NCBI GenBank assembly: GCA_937775265.1
Contig: CALKBV010000006.1
Coordinates: 124,001 to 188,000, forward strand
Reading direction: 5' to 3'
DNA from: an uncultured Pseudomonadales bacterium
GTDB lineage: Bacteria > Pseudomonadota > Gammaproteobacteria > Pseudomonadales > Azotimanducaceae
Length of the DNA stretch: 64,000 nt
Under the pieces are notes generated by a model that was given only the letters and a program-made list of their open reading frames with translations, did no database searches and was not told where the DNA came from. This document shows, piece after piece, positions 26,723-35,886 of the stretch (positions within the stretch are counted from its first letter, which is position 1; every line of letters starts with the position of its first letter). A program made the position numbers and the translations under genes.

Positions 26723-28423
26723 TCAAACCACATCGCTGTCGGTTGACCCCAGCAACGATACAGCAAGCGCTTCAGCCACCTTAATGCCGTCTATTCCCGC
26801 AGACAGGATTCCACCTGCATAACCAGCACCCTCACCTGCAGGGTATAAGCCCTTCATGCTCAGGTTTTGGAAATCCGGACCACGTTTAATACAAATGGGC
26901 GAAGACGTTCGCGTCTCAACCCCTGTGAGTAATGCCTCAGGCATCGCAAAACCCTTAATTTTTCGATCGAAAACCAGAATAGCCTCACGTATTGCCTCAA
27001 TGGCGAATTCAGGCAGCGCCTCAGACAAATCGCCGAGTTTAATGCCCGGTTTGTATGAAGGTTGGGCTGATGCCAGAGCAGTGGAAGGCTCATCAGCAAG
27101 AAAATCTCCAACGAGTTGCGCCGGCGCACTATAGTCGCTGCCGCCCAATTCGTAGGCGAGTTTTTCCAGCTTTCGTTGGAGATCGACACCAGCCAGCACA
27201 TGTCCCGGGTAATCTGTCTCGGGATTAATACCGACAACAATGGCCGAGTTTGCATTGCGCTCATTTCGCGAATATTGCGACATACCATTCGTGACCACAT
27301 GGCCCTCTTCAGAGGTCGCAGCAACAACTGTCCCACCCGGGCACATGCAGAAACTATAGACACTTCTACCATTGGCGCAGTGGTGGACTAACTTATAATC
27401 CGCTGCCCCAAGCATCACGTGACCAGCATTTTTACCGAACCGGGCGCTATCAATCACAGACTGAGGGTGTTCAATACGAAAACCAACTGAGAAGGGTTTG
27501 GGTTCAATGTAAACACCCTGCTCCAGCAACATCGAAAAAGTATCACGCGCACTGTGCCCCATTGCCATCACTATGTGGCGGCTGTTTAAAATCGTCCCGT
27601 CAGCCAAGCAGACGCCTGTCACCTGCCGCTGGATATTTTCGTTTGCGCCTTCAGAGGTTAATGTATCGAGATGATTCGATTTGGAATCTACAAAGGGTTC
27701 TTGGAGCAGGCGCACCACTTTCGTATCGAAGTGAATCTCACCACCGAGGCTGATTATTTCAGCACGCATCCGTTCAACCATCGTTACCAGCTTGAATGTA
27801 CCGATGTGCGGCTTACTCAAAAAAAGGATCTCTGGTGGAGCGCCAGCTTTCACAAATTCATCAAGCACCTTGCGGCCTAGATGTCGTTTATCTTTTACCT
27901 GACTGTAAAGCTTCCCATCAGAGAATGTTCCAGCACCACCTTCACCGAATTGAACATTGGACTCAGTGTTTAATTGACTTTTACGCCAGAAGCCCCAGGT
28001 ATCTTTTGTACGTTGCCTTACATTGGATCCGCGCTCCAGAACGATAGGCCGCAGCCCCATCTGCGCCAACAACAGTGCTGATAATATGCCGCACGGTCCA
28101 AACCCAACAACAATAGGCCGTTGTTGCGCCTCGTTCGGAAATACGCTTTCAGCCATCGTCACAAATCGGTAGCGAGTATCAGGTGCAGACCTGCAGATTA
28201 CGCTTTCCCTGCCCAACAAATCCTTTTCTAACTCGGCGCCAAGCTGAACATTAACCTGATAGATTAGCTGTATGTCAGCCTTGTTGCGTGCGTCATAGCT
28301 TCGTTTAAAAACGGTGAAGTTGACAACTTCTCGAGAACTAACTTCCAAGCGGCTGCAAATTGCAGCCAGCAGCGACCTGTCTGCATGGTCTAGGGGCAAT
28401 TTGATGTTGTCCAAACGGAGCAT
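26723..28423 (-). CDS. FAD-dependent oxidoreductase (COG2509-type)
   Basis: This is a 566-residue flavoprotein of the uncharacterised 'FAD-dependent dehydrogenase' group. Residues 1-85 form the small N-terminal domain typical of the group (LRLDNIKLPLDH at the start, then SREVVNFTVFKRSYDARNKA). The Rossmann motif VVGFGPCGILSALLLAQMG follows at about 104-122. GFRIEHPQSVIDSARFGKNA and the final GEGAGYAGGILSAGIDGIKV, which closes around FAD, match known members. The substrate is unknown. The next gene upstream on the same strand (28607-29845) is a second flavoprotein of a different family. Confidence 0.86.
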   Translation of the reverse strand: MLRLDNIKLPLDHADRSLLAAICSRLEVSSREVVNFTVFKRSYDARNKADIQLIYQVNVQLGAELEKDLLGRESVICRSAPDTRYRFVTMAESVFPNEAQQRPIVVGFGPCGILSALLLAQMGLRPIVLERGSNVRQRTKDTWGFWRKSQLNTESNVQFGEGGAGTFSDGKLYSQVKDKRHLGRKVLDEFVKAGAPPEILFLSKPHIGTFKLVTMVERMRAEIISLGGEIHFDTKVVRLLQEPFVDSKSNHLDTLTSEGANENIQRQVTGVCLADGTILNSRHIVMAMGHSARDTFSMLLEQGVYIEPKPFSVGFRIEHPQSVIDSARFGKNAGHVMLGAADYKLVHHCANGRSVYSFCMCPGGTVVAATSEEGHVVTNGMSQYSRNERNANSAIVVGINPETDYPGHVLAGVDLQRKLEKLAYELGGSDYSAPAQLVGDFLADEPSTALASAQPSYKPGIKLGDLSEALPEFAIEAIREAILVFDRKIKGFAMPEALLTGVETRTSSPICIKRGPDFQNLSMKGLYPAGEGAGYAGGILSAGIDGIKVAEALAVSLLGSTDSDVV

Positions 28424-28606
28424 TTGATTCGAAGAAGGTCAGCCAGACAATATTTTAACACGGCTAAGTGGCATTCAGTCCGCCTAATTCAGACCCCGGT
28501 GATGAGAGGACGCCGATACTCAGACGCTATTTAGACATAACAGGTTCATCAATTTGTCAAAAAGTGTTACTCATCAATGAAGTTGGTCTTTGGCAAGTAG
28601 GTATCC

Positions 28607-29845
28607 TCAAACGAAAAGGCCAGCGGCGTGGCCCGATGCCCAAGCCCACTGGAAGTTGAAGCCCCCAAGATGTCCGCTTACATCAAGGACTTCACCGATA
28701 AAAAATAGGCCCGGTTGGTTGCTGGTTTCCATCGTCTTGGAACTAATACCATTGGTATCTACACCACCCAACGTCACCTCGGCAGTGCGGTAGCCCTCTG
28801 TGGCGGACGGCTTCAATTGCCATAGGTTCAATTTGCTACCAATCTGACACAGTGCAGTATCGCTAAATTCCGCCAGGGCAAGGTGGTCTAATTCGGACCA
28901 CCACATTGATGCCAGTTCTTTCACCACCGATCGGGGCAGCTTTTGGGTTAACACGGTCCGGAGAATACTTGCTCCGTGATTAGCCTTCATGTCGACAAGC
29001 CAATCCGCCGCCACAGTCCCCGGTAACAGATCAACTTGAATTTCGTCACCTGGATGCCAATAATTGGAGATCTGCAACACCACTGGGCCGCTTATGCCAC
29101 GGTGAGTAAACAGCATGCTTTCGGTAAAAGATTGGCCGTTGCAGCTAAGCTCAACTTCAAGAGAGGTCCCGGCTAACCGGTCGCAAGCAGCTTTAAGCGT
29201 ATCGGTGAACATTAGGGGCACGAGACCTGCCGTTTTCGGCAAAACCTGCATGCCAAACTGTTCTGCAATTTCGTAACCGATACCACTGCCGCCCAACGTT
29301 GGAATAGACAGAGCTCCCGTGGCAACAACGAGTGATCTGCAGGTCATTGAAACCGGCGCTTTGTCGCCCTGTTTTCGCGATTGGTCCAGTCGAAGCGAGA
29401 ACCTGGCGTCGCCGACACCTGCTAACGCTTCTATTTCACCCACCTCTACGTGGGTTTCGGTGATCACACCCGAACGGTCGCATTCATCAACTAACATTCC
29501 CAGGATATCTTTCGCGGAACGAACGCAAAACAACTGACCGTGTTTTCGCTCCTCGTACTCTATATCGTGCTGTTCGACCATGGCGATAAAATCCCATGCG
29601 GTAAATCGACTTAAGGCTGCAATGCAGAAATGAGGGTTCGCTGACACATAGTTGCCGGGTTCAACATAGAGATTCGTGAAGTTGCATCGCCCGCCACCGG
29701 ACATCAGTATTTTCTTTCCAACCTTATTGGATTTCTCCAATAGCAACACACTTCGCCCGCGCTCTGCCGCAGTCATCGCACACAAAAATCCAGCAGCGCC
29801 AGCGCCCAGGACGATCACGTCATAGTGGTTTGATTCGGTCAACAT
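28607..29845 (-). CDS. HI0933/YhiN-like flavoprotein (NAD(P)/FAD-dependent oxidoreductase)
   Basis: This is a 412-residue FAD protein of the HI0933/BaiN group. The dinucleotide loop is VIVLGAGAAGFLCAMTAAERG at about 10-30 (GAGAAG). The family signature KKILMSGGGRCNFTN follows near 41-55, and the C-terminal GEVLDVSGHLGGFNFQWAWA shows the FAD-capping end. The bacterial BaiN member reduces bile-acid enones, but most members are uncharacterised. ATG 29845 (AGGAC upstream) is preferred over an in-frame TTG at 29872. The gap of 183 bp to the next gene allows but does not prove an operon. Confidence 0.88.
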   Translation of the reverse strand: MLTESNHYDVIVLGAGAAGFLCAMTAAERGRSVLLLEKSNKVGKKILMSGGGRCNFTNLYVEPGNYVSANPHFCIAALSRFTAWDFIAMVEQHDIEYEERKHGQLFCVRSAKDILGMLVDECDRSGVITETHVEVGEIEALAGVGDARFSLRLDQSRKQGDKAPVSMTCRSLVVATGALSIPTLGGSGIGYEIAEQFGMQVLPKTAGLVPLMFTDTLKAACDRLAGTSLEVELSCNGQSFTESMLFTHRGISGPVVLQISNYWHPGDEIQVDLLPGTVAADWLVDMKANHGASILRTVLTQKLPRSVVKELASMWWSELDHLALAEFSDTALCQIGSKLNLWQLKPSATEGYRTAEVTLGGVDTNGISSKTMETSNQPGLFFIGEVLDVSGHLGGFNFQWAWASGHAAGLFV

Positions 29846-29980
29846 ATGGAGTCCTGCTTCGAAGTGACACACAATTGTTCCGCACTACATCCTCGTGAGA
29901 ACTCGCATAACGTGATCGGTGTCAGTATCTCACACACGTATGCCTGAAAAATCATCTGCCGCTATTGTTACACCCTTTTA

Positions 29981-30015
29981 CCAAAGACTCGATCGATTGC
30001 CAAAGACTCGATCGA
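29981..30015. repeat. 16-bp direct repeat
   Basis: CCAAAGACTCGATCGA occurs at 29981-29996 and again at 30000-30015, a 19-base tandem step. It may be a replication-slippage duplication or a tandem binding site. It lies in the 717-bp gap before the SnoaL-like gene. Confidence 0.6.
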
Positions 30016-30100
30016 GGGACGTCTATGAGCGGTATACAGCAATAATTGTAGCTATAGATGAAACCCTGCCAGAGAAACCAAACAACAAGTCATCGTCGGC

Positions 30101-30200
30101 TACTACGGCGTCTATCCCTGGCAAAACAGTATCGGCGGCAAAGAACTCAAAAGAAAATCATGAGCGCCTACCACCCCAACAAAGTATCAAAAGTCAGTCG
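30101..30200 (+). pseudogene. Possible J-domain (DnaJ-like) relic
   Basis: Fragments in two frames recall a J-domain. YYGV at 30101 in one frame is followed in another by LSLAK, then KKIMSAYHPNKVSK near 30160-30195. J-domains read YY-x-L-x-V ... AYRKL-x-YHPDK. The HPD signature is HPN here and several shifts are needed, so this is tentative. No start or stop frame of useful length exists. The rest of 29873-30562 shows no gene. Confidence 0.33.
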
Positions 30201-30562
30201 CCAAGTAAAAACCAGCCTTCGTACCAATGACACTTTATGCATAGGATAAATTTGACGACTACATCACCGTAGACACCAAGAGCATTTATTTGGTTTTTTA
30301 CACATATGCTATGATCAAGCCTAATAGAGAGCGAATACACCTGTCACCACAGAGCGGTGCCAGAATCCTCTGGACTCGTACGTCGAGCGACCAGCATGAC
30401 GTAAATACGCTGCGGTTACTGATAAAATACCAAGTTTGAACCTCAGGTATTCGCTCAAATTTCGCTGGCTGACCTCAGCTTTATTGGATATTAAAGCGTA
30501 AAGGGAAACAGATCCCTTCACTGACAACGCCCGAGCATTGATCGAGCAGGGAAAAATTGATA

Positions 30563-31147
30563 ATGGCCAACACACTTACTCTTGAGGCTTTGGCAGAACG
30601 CCTGGACCGACTGGAATCAAAAGAGGCGATTCGCGACATTGTTACCGCTTATGCCATTGCCTGTGATGAACACGACATGGATAGACTGATGAGCCTGTTC
30701 TGTAATGATGCCTGTTTTGATGCTCCCAATGGTTCAATGGTGGCAGACGGAAAGGAAGCGATACAAACGATGTTTGAACAGACATTTAAGATTCGTGGTC
30801 CTGCTTATCATTGGACGCACGATACCACCGTCGTAGTAGACTCCGAAGATCCTGACAAAGCGCAAGGATTGGTGCTCAGTCACGCGGAAACCACACCCAA
30901 TGGCGTTGTTTCAATTGCTGCTATGCGCTACGCCGATGATTATCGGCGAGAACCGGACGGTCAATGGCGTTTCTGTAAACGCGTTATTTCGTTCCTGTAT
31001 TACGTTCCTGCCACTGAATACAGCCAGGGTTTAAATCAAGCCAACCGCGTGCTGATGGGCGATACCCGATTTGAGGCAGATTACCCCGAGGCGCTCCCCG
31101 CTTGGCAGAGCTTCATCGATAATCACGGTCCTTTAGAGTTAGGATGA
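30563..31147 (+). CDS. SnoaL/NTF2-like protein
   Basis: This is a 194-residue protein with one NTF2-like cone-shaped domain of the SnoaL_4 type. LESKEAIRDIVTAYAIACDE at about 17-36 is the usual first helix, followed by DRLMSLFCNDACFD and a conserved GPAYHWTHDTTVVVD segment near 87. These folds serve as dehydratases, cyclases or beta-subunit-like partners of ring hydroxylases. The stop overlaps the start of the Rieske oxygenase gene (ATGA), so the two are translationally coupled and very likely act together. ATG 30563 is chosen; an in-frame TTG six bases earlier lies closer to the AGGG. Confidence 0.83.
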   Translation: MANTLTLEALAERLDRLESKEAIRDIVTAYAIACDEHDMDRLMSLFCNDACFDAPNGSMVADGKEAIQTMFEQTFKIRGPAYHWTHDTTVVVDSEDPDKAQGLVLSHAETTPNGVVSIAAMRYADDYRREPDGQWRFCKRVISFLYYVPATEYSQGLNQANRVLMGDTRFEADYPEALPAWQSFIDNHGPLELG

Positions 31148-32316
31148 GTACTGTCGTGACTAATAACCCTCGCCACGAAGAAATGATGGGCCTGGCAACC
31201 AGGGCTTTGGATCATTTTCAGAATCACACAACCGACATGGCGCCTGAGCCGATGCTAATGCCGGTCGAGGCTTATACCAACCAGGAGCGATACGCCGCTG
31301 AACGTGAACGTATCTTCAAAAACCTTCCACTCGCTTTAGCATTATCATTAGAACTTCCGGAAGCAGGCGATTATAAGGCGATGACAGTGATGGAAACGCC
31401 GATCATTCTCTGCAGAAATGATCAGGGACGCGTCAAATGTTTCCTGAATGCATGCCGGCATCGCGGTGCCCGCCTTTGTGAAGATGGACGCTCATCCAGT
31501 CGGGTTTTTGCATGCCCTTATCACGCCTGGACCTATGACCGAGATGGCGCCCTCATAGGAAGATACGCTGAGGAAACATTTGGGGAATTAGATTATTCGC
31601 AGTACGGGTTGACAGAGTTACCGTGCGAAGAACGCAGCGGTCTAATCTGGGTCAGTTTGACGCCGCATGCACATTTCGATCTGGATGCGTGGCTTGGCGA
31701 TTTCGCCGCAGAACTTGATACGCTAGCGCTCACTGATTGGCATTTGCACGAAAGTCGGGTACTGAAAAGTCCCGGCTGGAAAATCACGATGGATGGTTAT
31801 CTTGAAGCCTATCACCACAACCTGGTTCACGGTAAGACCGTCGGGAAACACACCGTTGGGAACTTGCTGGTACTCGATACCTATGGACCGCACCAGCGAT
31901 TAACGTTTGGTCGCAAGACATTAGGTGACCTGACTGTGCAGGAAAAATCAACGTGGAATCCCGAACAGCATATTCGCCTGATTCATTCCTGTTTCCCCAA
32001 CCTGTCCATTTCCGGCATCCTCGGTGATCATTGCCTGGTTAGCCAGATATTCCCCGGCCCTGAGCCTGACAGCACGGAAACCGTTCAGTATATTCTGGCT
32101 GCTAGCCCTCCAGAAACGGAGGAACAGATTGACGCTACCGAAAACTTTAGCGCGATGGTCTTACAAGCGGTCAAGGATGAAGATTACCGCATAGGCTTTG
32201 GTATTCAGCAGTCGATCAACTCGGGCGCCAATCAATCATTTGTTTACGGCAGGAATGAACCTGCCGTGCAAAATTACCACGCATGGGTTGACCGGTTTAT
32301 GACCCAGGATGCCTAG
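31144..32316 (+). CDS. Rieske non-heme iron oxygenase (large/alpha-type subunit)
   Basis: This is a 390-residue ring-hydroxylating oxygenase component. The [2Fe-2S] ligands are Cys104-x-His106 (CRHRG) and Cys124-x2-His127 (CPYHAW). The mononuclear iron site follows in DGYLEAYHHNLVH (about 217-229), with His224 and His229 as likely ligands and an acidic residue expected near the C-terminus. It would need a ferredoxin and a reductase, neither encoded nearby. Candidate reactions are hydroxylation or demethylation of an aromatic or steroid-like compound, but the substrate is unknown. It overlaps the SnoaL-like gene by four bases. Confidence 0.88.
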   Translation: MSTVVTNNPRHEEMMGLATRALDHFQNHTTDMAPEPMLMPVEAYTNQERYAAERERIFKNLPLALALSLELPEAGDYKAMTVMETPIILCRNDQGRVKCFLNACRHRGARLCEDGRSSSRVFACPYHAWTYDRDGALIGRYAEETFGELDYSQYGLTELPCEERSGLIWVSLTPHAHFDLDAWLGDFAAELDTLALTDWHLHESRVLKSPGWKITMDGYLEAYHHNLVHGKTVGKHTVGNLLVLDTYGPHQRLTFGRKTLGDLTVQEKSTWNPEQHIRLIHSCFPNLSISGILGDHCLVSQIFPGPEPDSTETVQYILAASPPETEEQIDATENFSAMVLQAVKDEDYRIGFGIQQSINSGANQSFVYGRNEPAVQNYHAWVDRFMTQDA

Positions 32317-32481
32317 ATTCAATTCGATAAGGTTGCCACACTAGCTCCGCCTAGCCTGCTTTCCTTCTTCGCCATTAGCAAAGCGAAAGTGGAAAGGTGC
32401 ATAAGGCTTGGCCCCTCCCCTCTTTTGACAAAATATTTTTTAACCGCTATTTTCACAACATATTTACCATCAGGTAACGAC

Positions 32482-33009
32482 ATGAACATGAAATTTTCGC
32501 CCCATTACTGGTACATGCTATTTTTATTGTTTTTTCTACCGCAGAATTGCGTCGCGGCATCTGAGGAAAATACGGATAAATACATTGAAAAATATCCTTA
32601 TGTTTATCACCTTGTGCAGAAAGAATTGTGGGACAAGACGCTGGAGGAGAACTCAACTTATTATCCTCCCACGTACAGCCAGGATAAGTTCACCCATGCA
32701 ACCGCGAATCCGGATTTTCTGCTGACCATCGGCAACCATTTCTATACGCACGTCAAGGGTGAATGGCGTTGCCTGCGAATGTCGGTCGACTCCTTGTCAG
32801 CGACCGGCGTTCAAACCATATTTGAAGGAACCGCTCCTGTTGGCGATAAACAGGCTGATTTCGAAGGAACTGATAGCGAACTTTTCCCTCATATCTTAGG
32901 GGGTATTCATCCATCGGCCGTTTTGCAGGTTCATATGGTTTCTCGAGATAGTGAAGGACGTTTTTTGACGGTGTCTGACATTGTTGATACAGACAAGGTC
33001 GAACAGTAA
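32482..33009 (+). CDS. DUF952 protein with signal peptide (175 aa)
   Basis: This protein has a hydrophobic leader at 1-26 with a plausible signal-peptidase site after CVAA, then a DUF952 domain: YVYHLVQKELWDKTLEE, YPPTYSQDKFTHAT, ANHFY-like GNHFYTHVKGEW and LFPHILGGIHPSAV. DUF952 proteins are usually cytosolic and about 110 residues, so an exported form is unusual. ATG 32482 is chosen (AGG nine bases upstream). An earlier in-frame ATG at 32389 would bury the leader. The gene is followed 50 bp later by a second secreted DUF952 gene. Its role is unknown. Confidence 0.78.
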   Translation: MNMKFSPHYWYMLFLLFFLPQNCVAASEENTDKYIEKYPYVYHLVQKELWDKTLEENSTYYPPTYSQDKFTHATANPDFLLTIGNHFYTHVKGEWRCLRMSVDSLSATGVQTIFEGTAPVGDKQADFEGTDSELFPHILGGIHPSAVLQVHMVSRDSEGRFLTVSDIVDTDKVEQ

Positions 33010-33059
33010 ACAGATTTAGTTAATAATTTTAAGTTTTGAGTAAACACTCGGAGTCTTTT

Positions 33060-33452
33060 ATGAAGTTCTACCTCAGTCTGGTTTTGTTGATCACCTCTAT
33101 CAGCGCTGCGACGGTAAGTATTGCCGACACCACGCTCTACCATATTGTTAGTCAAAAAGAGCTGCAGACGCTGACCCAGGATAATATCTATTCACCCCTT
33201 TCAATCGAGCTTGAAGGATACATCCATTTTTCCAAACTCGAACTGATCATGTCATATGCCAACGATGCGTACATCGATAGGAAAGTGCTGTTCTTGCTAC
33301 AGGTTACTTTTGATGATGACGATGAGGATCTGAGGTGGATCGGTGATAATCCTGATTACTACCGCGGCCTTGACCTGACTATGGTAGAACAGAAGGCCGA
33401 ATTTACCCGCAATCAAGATGGCCTGTGGGTACTCCCTAAGGTTTTTCAGTAA
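33060..33452 (+). CDS. DUF952-like protein with signal peptide (130 aa)
   Basis: A leader (MKFYLSLVLLITSISAATVS, about 1-23) is followed by a short DUF952-like domain: LYHIVSQKELQTL, then YIHFSKLELIMSYANDAYID and LRWIG. The YIHFS block corresponds to FIHFS or FTHAT in other members. ATG 33060 has GGAG about six bases upstream. An in-frame TTG at 33036 would mask the leader. It is probably a diverged paralogue of the preceding gene and transcribed with it. Function unknown. Confidence 0.72.
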   Translation: MKFYLSLVLLITSISAATVSIADTTLYHIVSQKELQTLTQDNIYSPLSIELEGYIHFSKLELIMSYANDAYIDRKVLFLLQVTFDDDDEDLRWIGDNPDYYRGLDLTMVEQKAEFTRNQDGLWVLPKVFQ

Positions 33453-33488
33453 ACCTAAAAACTTCCAAGTTTGCCGCTGCCCGATTGC

Positions 33489-34703
33489 CTAGAAAGGGTT
33501 TTCAGTCGGCAACCCCAGCAGGTGTCGACCAAGCTGTTCACTTACACGGTCCTGATGCGCATTGATGTGTAAAGGCATCGCCTGTAAATCGCGAAAACGT
33601 CGCTCAAAAGCCGGACCTTCGCGCAGACCATTGCCGCCCATCACACGCAATAGCAAACGCATAGCGTCTTCGCATTGTTGCAGGGCATTCATCGATGCTG
33701 AAAGCTGTCGCAGATAGTCTGTTTCGTCAGGGATTTTCTGGATGTCGATACGCACATCCGTTTCTGCTAACGCTGCAAAGATTGTATCCCGGGCTGCATT
33801 TATCCTCGCCTGGGCCTGCCCCAGATTGACATGCACAGTTGGCCGTTCTGCCACCTTTACACCCATAATTGCTACGCGACCCTTAATTCCTTCAGTCACG
33901 TCATCAAGCGCTGCTTGAGTTAAACCAACAGCAATGGCACCCAACCACATATCTGACAGTCCAACCCAATCCTCCCGGTAACGGTGTGCAATCATCGGGC
34001 GACCCGGGTCCCTGAAAGGCACCCGATACATGAACGGAAACTCAACTCGGCGCGAAGCAGGAATCCTGGCCCCTTCATAGAGGACAGTATCCGTTGCGCT
34101 GGCGCGCAGGCTCATCGCAAACCAATTACGATCAATGTCTACGCCTGACTGGCTCAAATTGACCATAGAGAAACTCGGTGCCTGGTCATCTTCGTGCATA
34201 AAAGCGACACCGGCCCATTCACCGTAGCGTGCACCGGATCCAAATGCAGCCTTACCCTGCAGTGAAATTTCTTGATTCGCCTGCGAACCCATCACTGCCG
34301 TGCTTGCCCCTGCGGGGAAACAAACCCACTCATGCTTGCTAACGATATCACCAAGGAAACCTGCGTGCTTTGGCCCAAGCAAACCGCAAAAAAAATGAAA
34401 GGTGCTCAGGTGATTCCAAAGGCACCAGGCCGTCGAGCTACACGCCGCTGCAATAGCCTCTAACTCCTGCCCGACTCTTGTACAGGATTGATCTAACCCA
34501 CCCAAAGACTCGGCGGCTGTGAAACGCATAATGTCGTTGCTTTTTAACTCGCTGATAACTTGCGGCGAAACGGAACGGTTCGAGTCCGCCTCACCTGCCT
34601 GCGCAGCGATCATATCCAACAACGGTGCCAGTGTAAGGTTGCCTGATTGCATACGAGGCACTATAGCAATTGGGCTCTTGGGATTAAAGTTAGCACGCTG
34701 CAT
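33489..34703 (-). CDS. Acyl-CoA dehydrogenase-fold flavin monooxygenase (HsaA/HpaB-type)
   Basis: This is a 404-residue protein with the acyl-CoA dehydrogenase fold but the sequence style of two-component group D flavin monooxygenases (HsaA, p-hydroxyphenylacetate hydroxylase C2). AAACSSTAWCLWNHLSTFHF near 85-104 and GKAAFGSGARYGEWAGVAF near 155 match that group, as does VMGGNGLREGPAFERRFRD near 360. Such enzymes use reduced flavin from a separate reductase to hydroxylate phenols or cyclic intermediates. No reductase gene is adjacent, though the PPOX gene 10 kb away is a loose candidate. It lies 44 bp downstream of the secreted hydrolase on the same strand, so they may be co-transcribed. Confidence 0.78.
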   Translation of the reverse strand: MQRANFNPKSPIAIVPRMQSGNLTLAPLLDMIAAQAGEADSNRSVSPQVISELKSNDIMRFTAAESLGGLDQSCTRVGQELEAIAAACSSTAWCLWNHLSTFHFFCGLLGPKHAGFLGDIVSKHEWVCFPAGASTAVMGSQANQEISLQGKAAFGSGARYGEWAGVAFMHEDDQAPSFSMVNLSQSGVDIDRNWFAMSLRASATDTVLYEGARIPASRRVEFPFMYRVPFRDPGRPMIAHRYREDWVGLSDMWLGAIAVGLTQAALDDVTEGIKGRVAIMGVKVAERPTVHVNLGQAQARINAARDTIFAALAETDVRIDIQKIPDETDYLRQLSASMNALQQCEDAMRLLLRVMGGNGLREGPAFERRFRDLQAMPLHINAHQDRVSEQLGRHLLGLPTENPF

Positions 34704-34747
34704 TTATAAACTGCCACATCCTGTTGCGCCCCTTTAAAGTTTAAAAT

Positions 34748-35545
34748 CTATTGAACCTCACTAAAAAACCGCGAAACTTCCGCAGGGAACTGCTTCGCCA
34801 AACGCTCACTGCCACCCCAGGGCCAAAAAAGCGCATGCCCAACGCCCGGGACTATCCACAACTTAGCCTTGCGCAAAGCCAAGTAGGTTTCAACGACAAC
34901 AGGCAATGGAAACGATTCGTCCCGGTCACCTGACACCAACAGAGTAGGGGTTTTAAGATCCCTGAGGTCCGACACCTTTATATCCGCGACAAACTTCGCG
35001 CTGAGCATTGAACGGATCTTTTCCATATCTCCATTGTGATTACGCAGCAGGTCCTGCCGGTACGCCTCTGGTAGCTGTTCGAACGGCTCACCAGAGCGAT
35101 CTTCAAGAACGGTGAAAGCGCTGGCGGCCAAAACCATCGATTGAACTCTTGAGGGCTCCTGTAATGCCATCTGCAACAATGTCATACCCCCAGCAGAATA
35201 ACCCACGCCATGAATCTGTTTCACGCCCAGCTGATCCATCAGTTGCCACATATCTCTGGCAGCGTCTGCGATGATGAAACTACTCCGAAGTTTGCTGGAC
35301 TGTCCGTGACCAGGTAAATCTACAGCAATCACCTTGTAACTATCTACGAATGCATCCAGAAAATCCCGCCACTGTTCGCCATACCCCGAGTAGCCGTGGA
35401 GTAATAGTAATGGTTTACCTGTTCCGGACACTCGGTAGTGAAGCTCACCGCCACTGGTCTTGACCGTTCCACTGGTATCCCAGTCTGCAGCGTGAGCATT
35501 CAGACACAGCGTTAAGATAAACATCAGGTAAATTGAGGTCTTCAT
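34748..35545 (-). CDS. Alpha/beta hydrolase, exported
   Basis: This is a 265-residue alpha/beta hydrolase with a Sec leader (MKTSIYLMFILTLCLNAHAA, cleavage after AHA). The oxyanion region is LLLHGYSGYG and the nucleophile elbow is GVGYSAGG. An acid lies in SGDRDESFP and the catalytic His in GVGHALFW, all in the standard order. It is probably a periplasmic esterase or lactonase. An ester or lactone would fit a BVMO product, but that is inference. The start is ATG 35545 because it begins the leader; an upstream in-frame start adds 14 residues. Confidence 0.85.
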   Translation of the reverse strand: MKTSIYLMFILTLCLNAHAADWDTSGTVKTSGGELHYRVSGTGKPLLLLHGYSGYGEQWRDFLDAFVDSYKVIAVDLPGHGQSSKLRSSFIIADAARDMWQLMDQLGVKQIHGVGYSAGGMTLLQMALQEPSRVQSMVLAASAFTVLEDRSGEPFEQLPEAYRQDLLRNHNGDMEKIRSMLSAKFVADIKVSDLRDLKTPTLLVSGDRDESFPLPVVVETYLALRKAKLWIVPGVGHALFWPWGGSERLAKQFPAEVSRFFSEVQ

Positions 35546-35801
35546 GAGAAGCCGACTCTTGCGAAAGGAATAGCAAGAATAAACCACTCACCGTCACTCG
35601 TTACCAATTATCTGACCACGCGACCACCACCTGTTAACAAAACAATCCCAGTGCTGACAAATCGAGGCTCGCCTATGCTCCAAGCCACATCAAACTCCAT
35701 GCGCGAGGGTGCAGGCACGAGGGTTTAACACGGATAGCTATGGGTTGCCGGTTGGAGCATGGTTTAGACGAAAATTGGCGGTATAGGCCCCTAGTCTGGC
35801 C

Positions 35802-35831
35802 TGAATTCAAACTTTATTAGAGTGCTATACT
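35802..35831 (+). promoter_or_regulatory. Possible promoter of the P450 gene
   Basis: A good -10 like TATACT (35826-35831) lies 18 bases after a poor -35 like TGAATT (35802-35807), about 55 bp before the P450 ATG. The 341-bp gap between the hydrolase and P450 genes also has a 9-bp inverted pair, ATGCTCCAA (35675) and TTGGAGCAT (35752). No gene is seen in the gap. Confidence 0.25.
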
Positions 35832-35886
35832 CCACGCTGTTGATTCATGAATATTACCCACCTACAAAACCGACTACGGGATAAAT

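Noticed and set aside
29919-30230. 103-codon frame in the gap before the SnoaL-like gene
   Set aside because: Low-complexity Ser/Lys/Pro composition and overlap with a possible J-domain relic in other frames; not a credible gene.
32389-32481. Upstream start for the first DUF952 gene
   Set aside because: It would put 31 residues before a clear signal peptide; ATG 32482 has AGG at the right distance.
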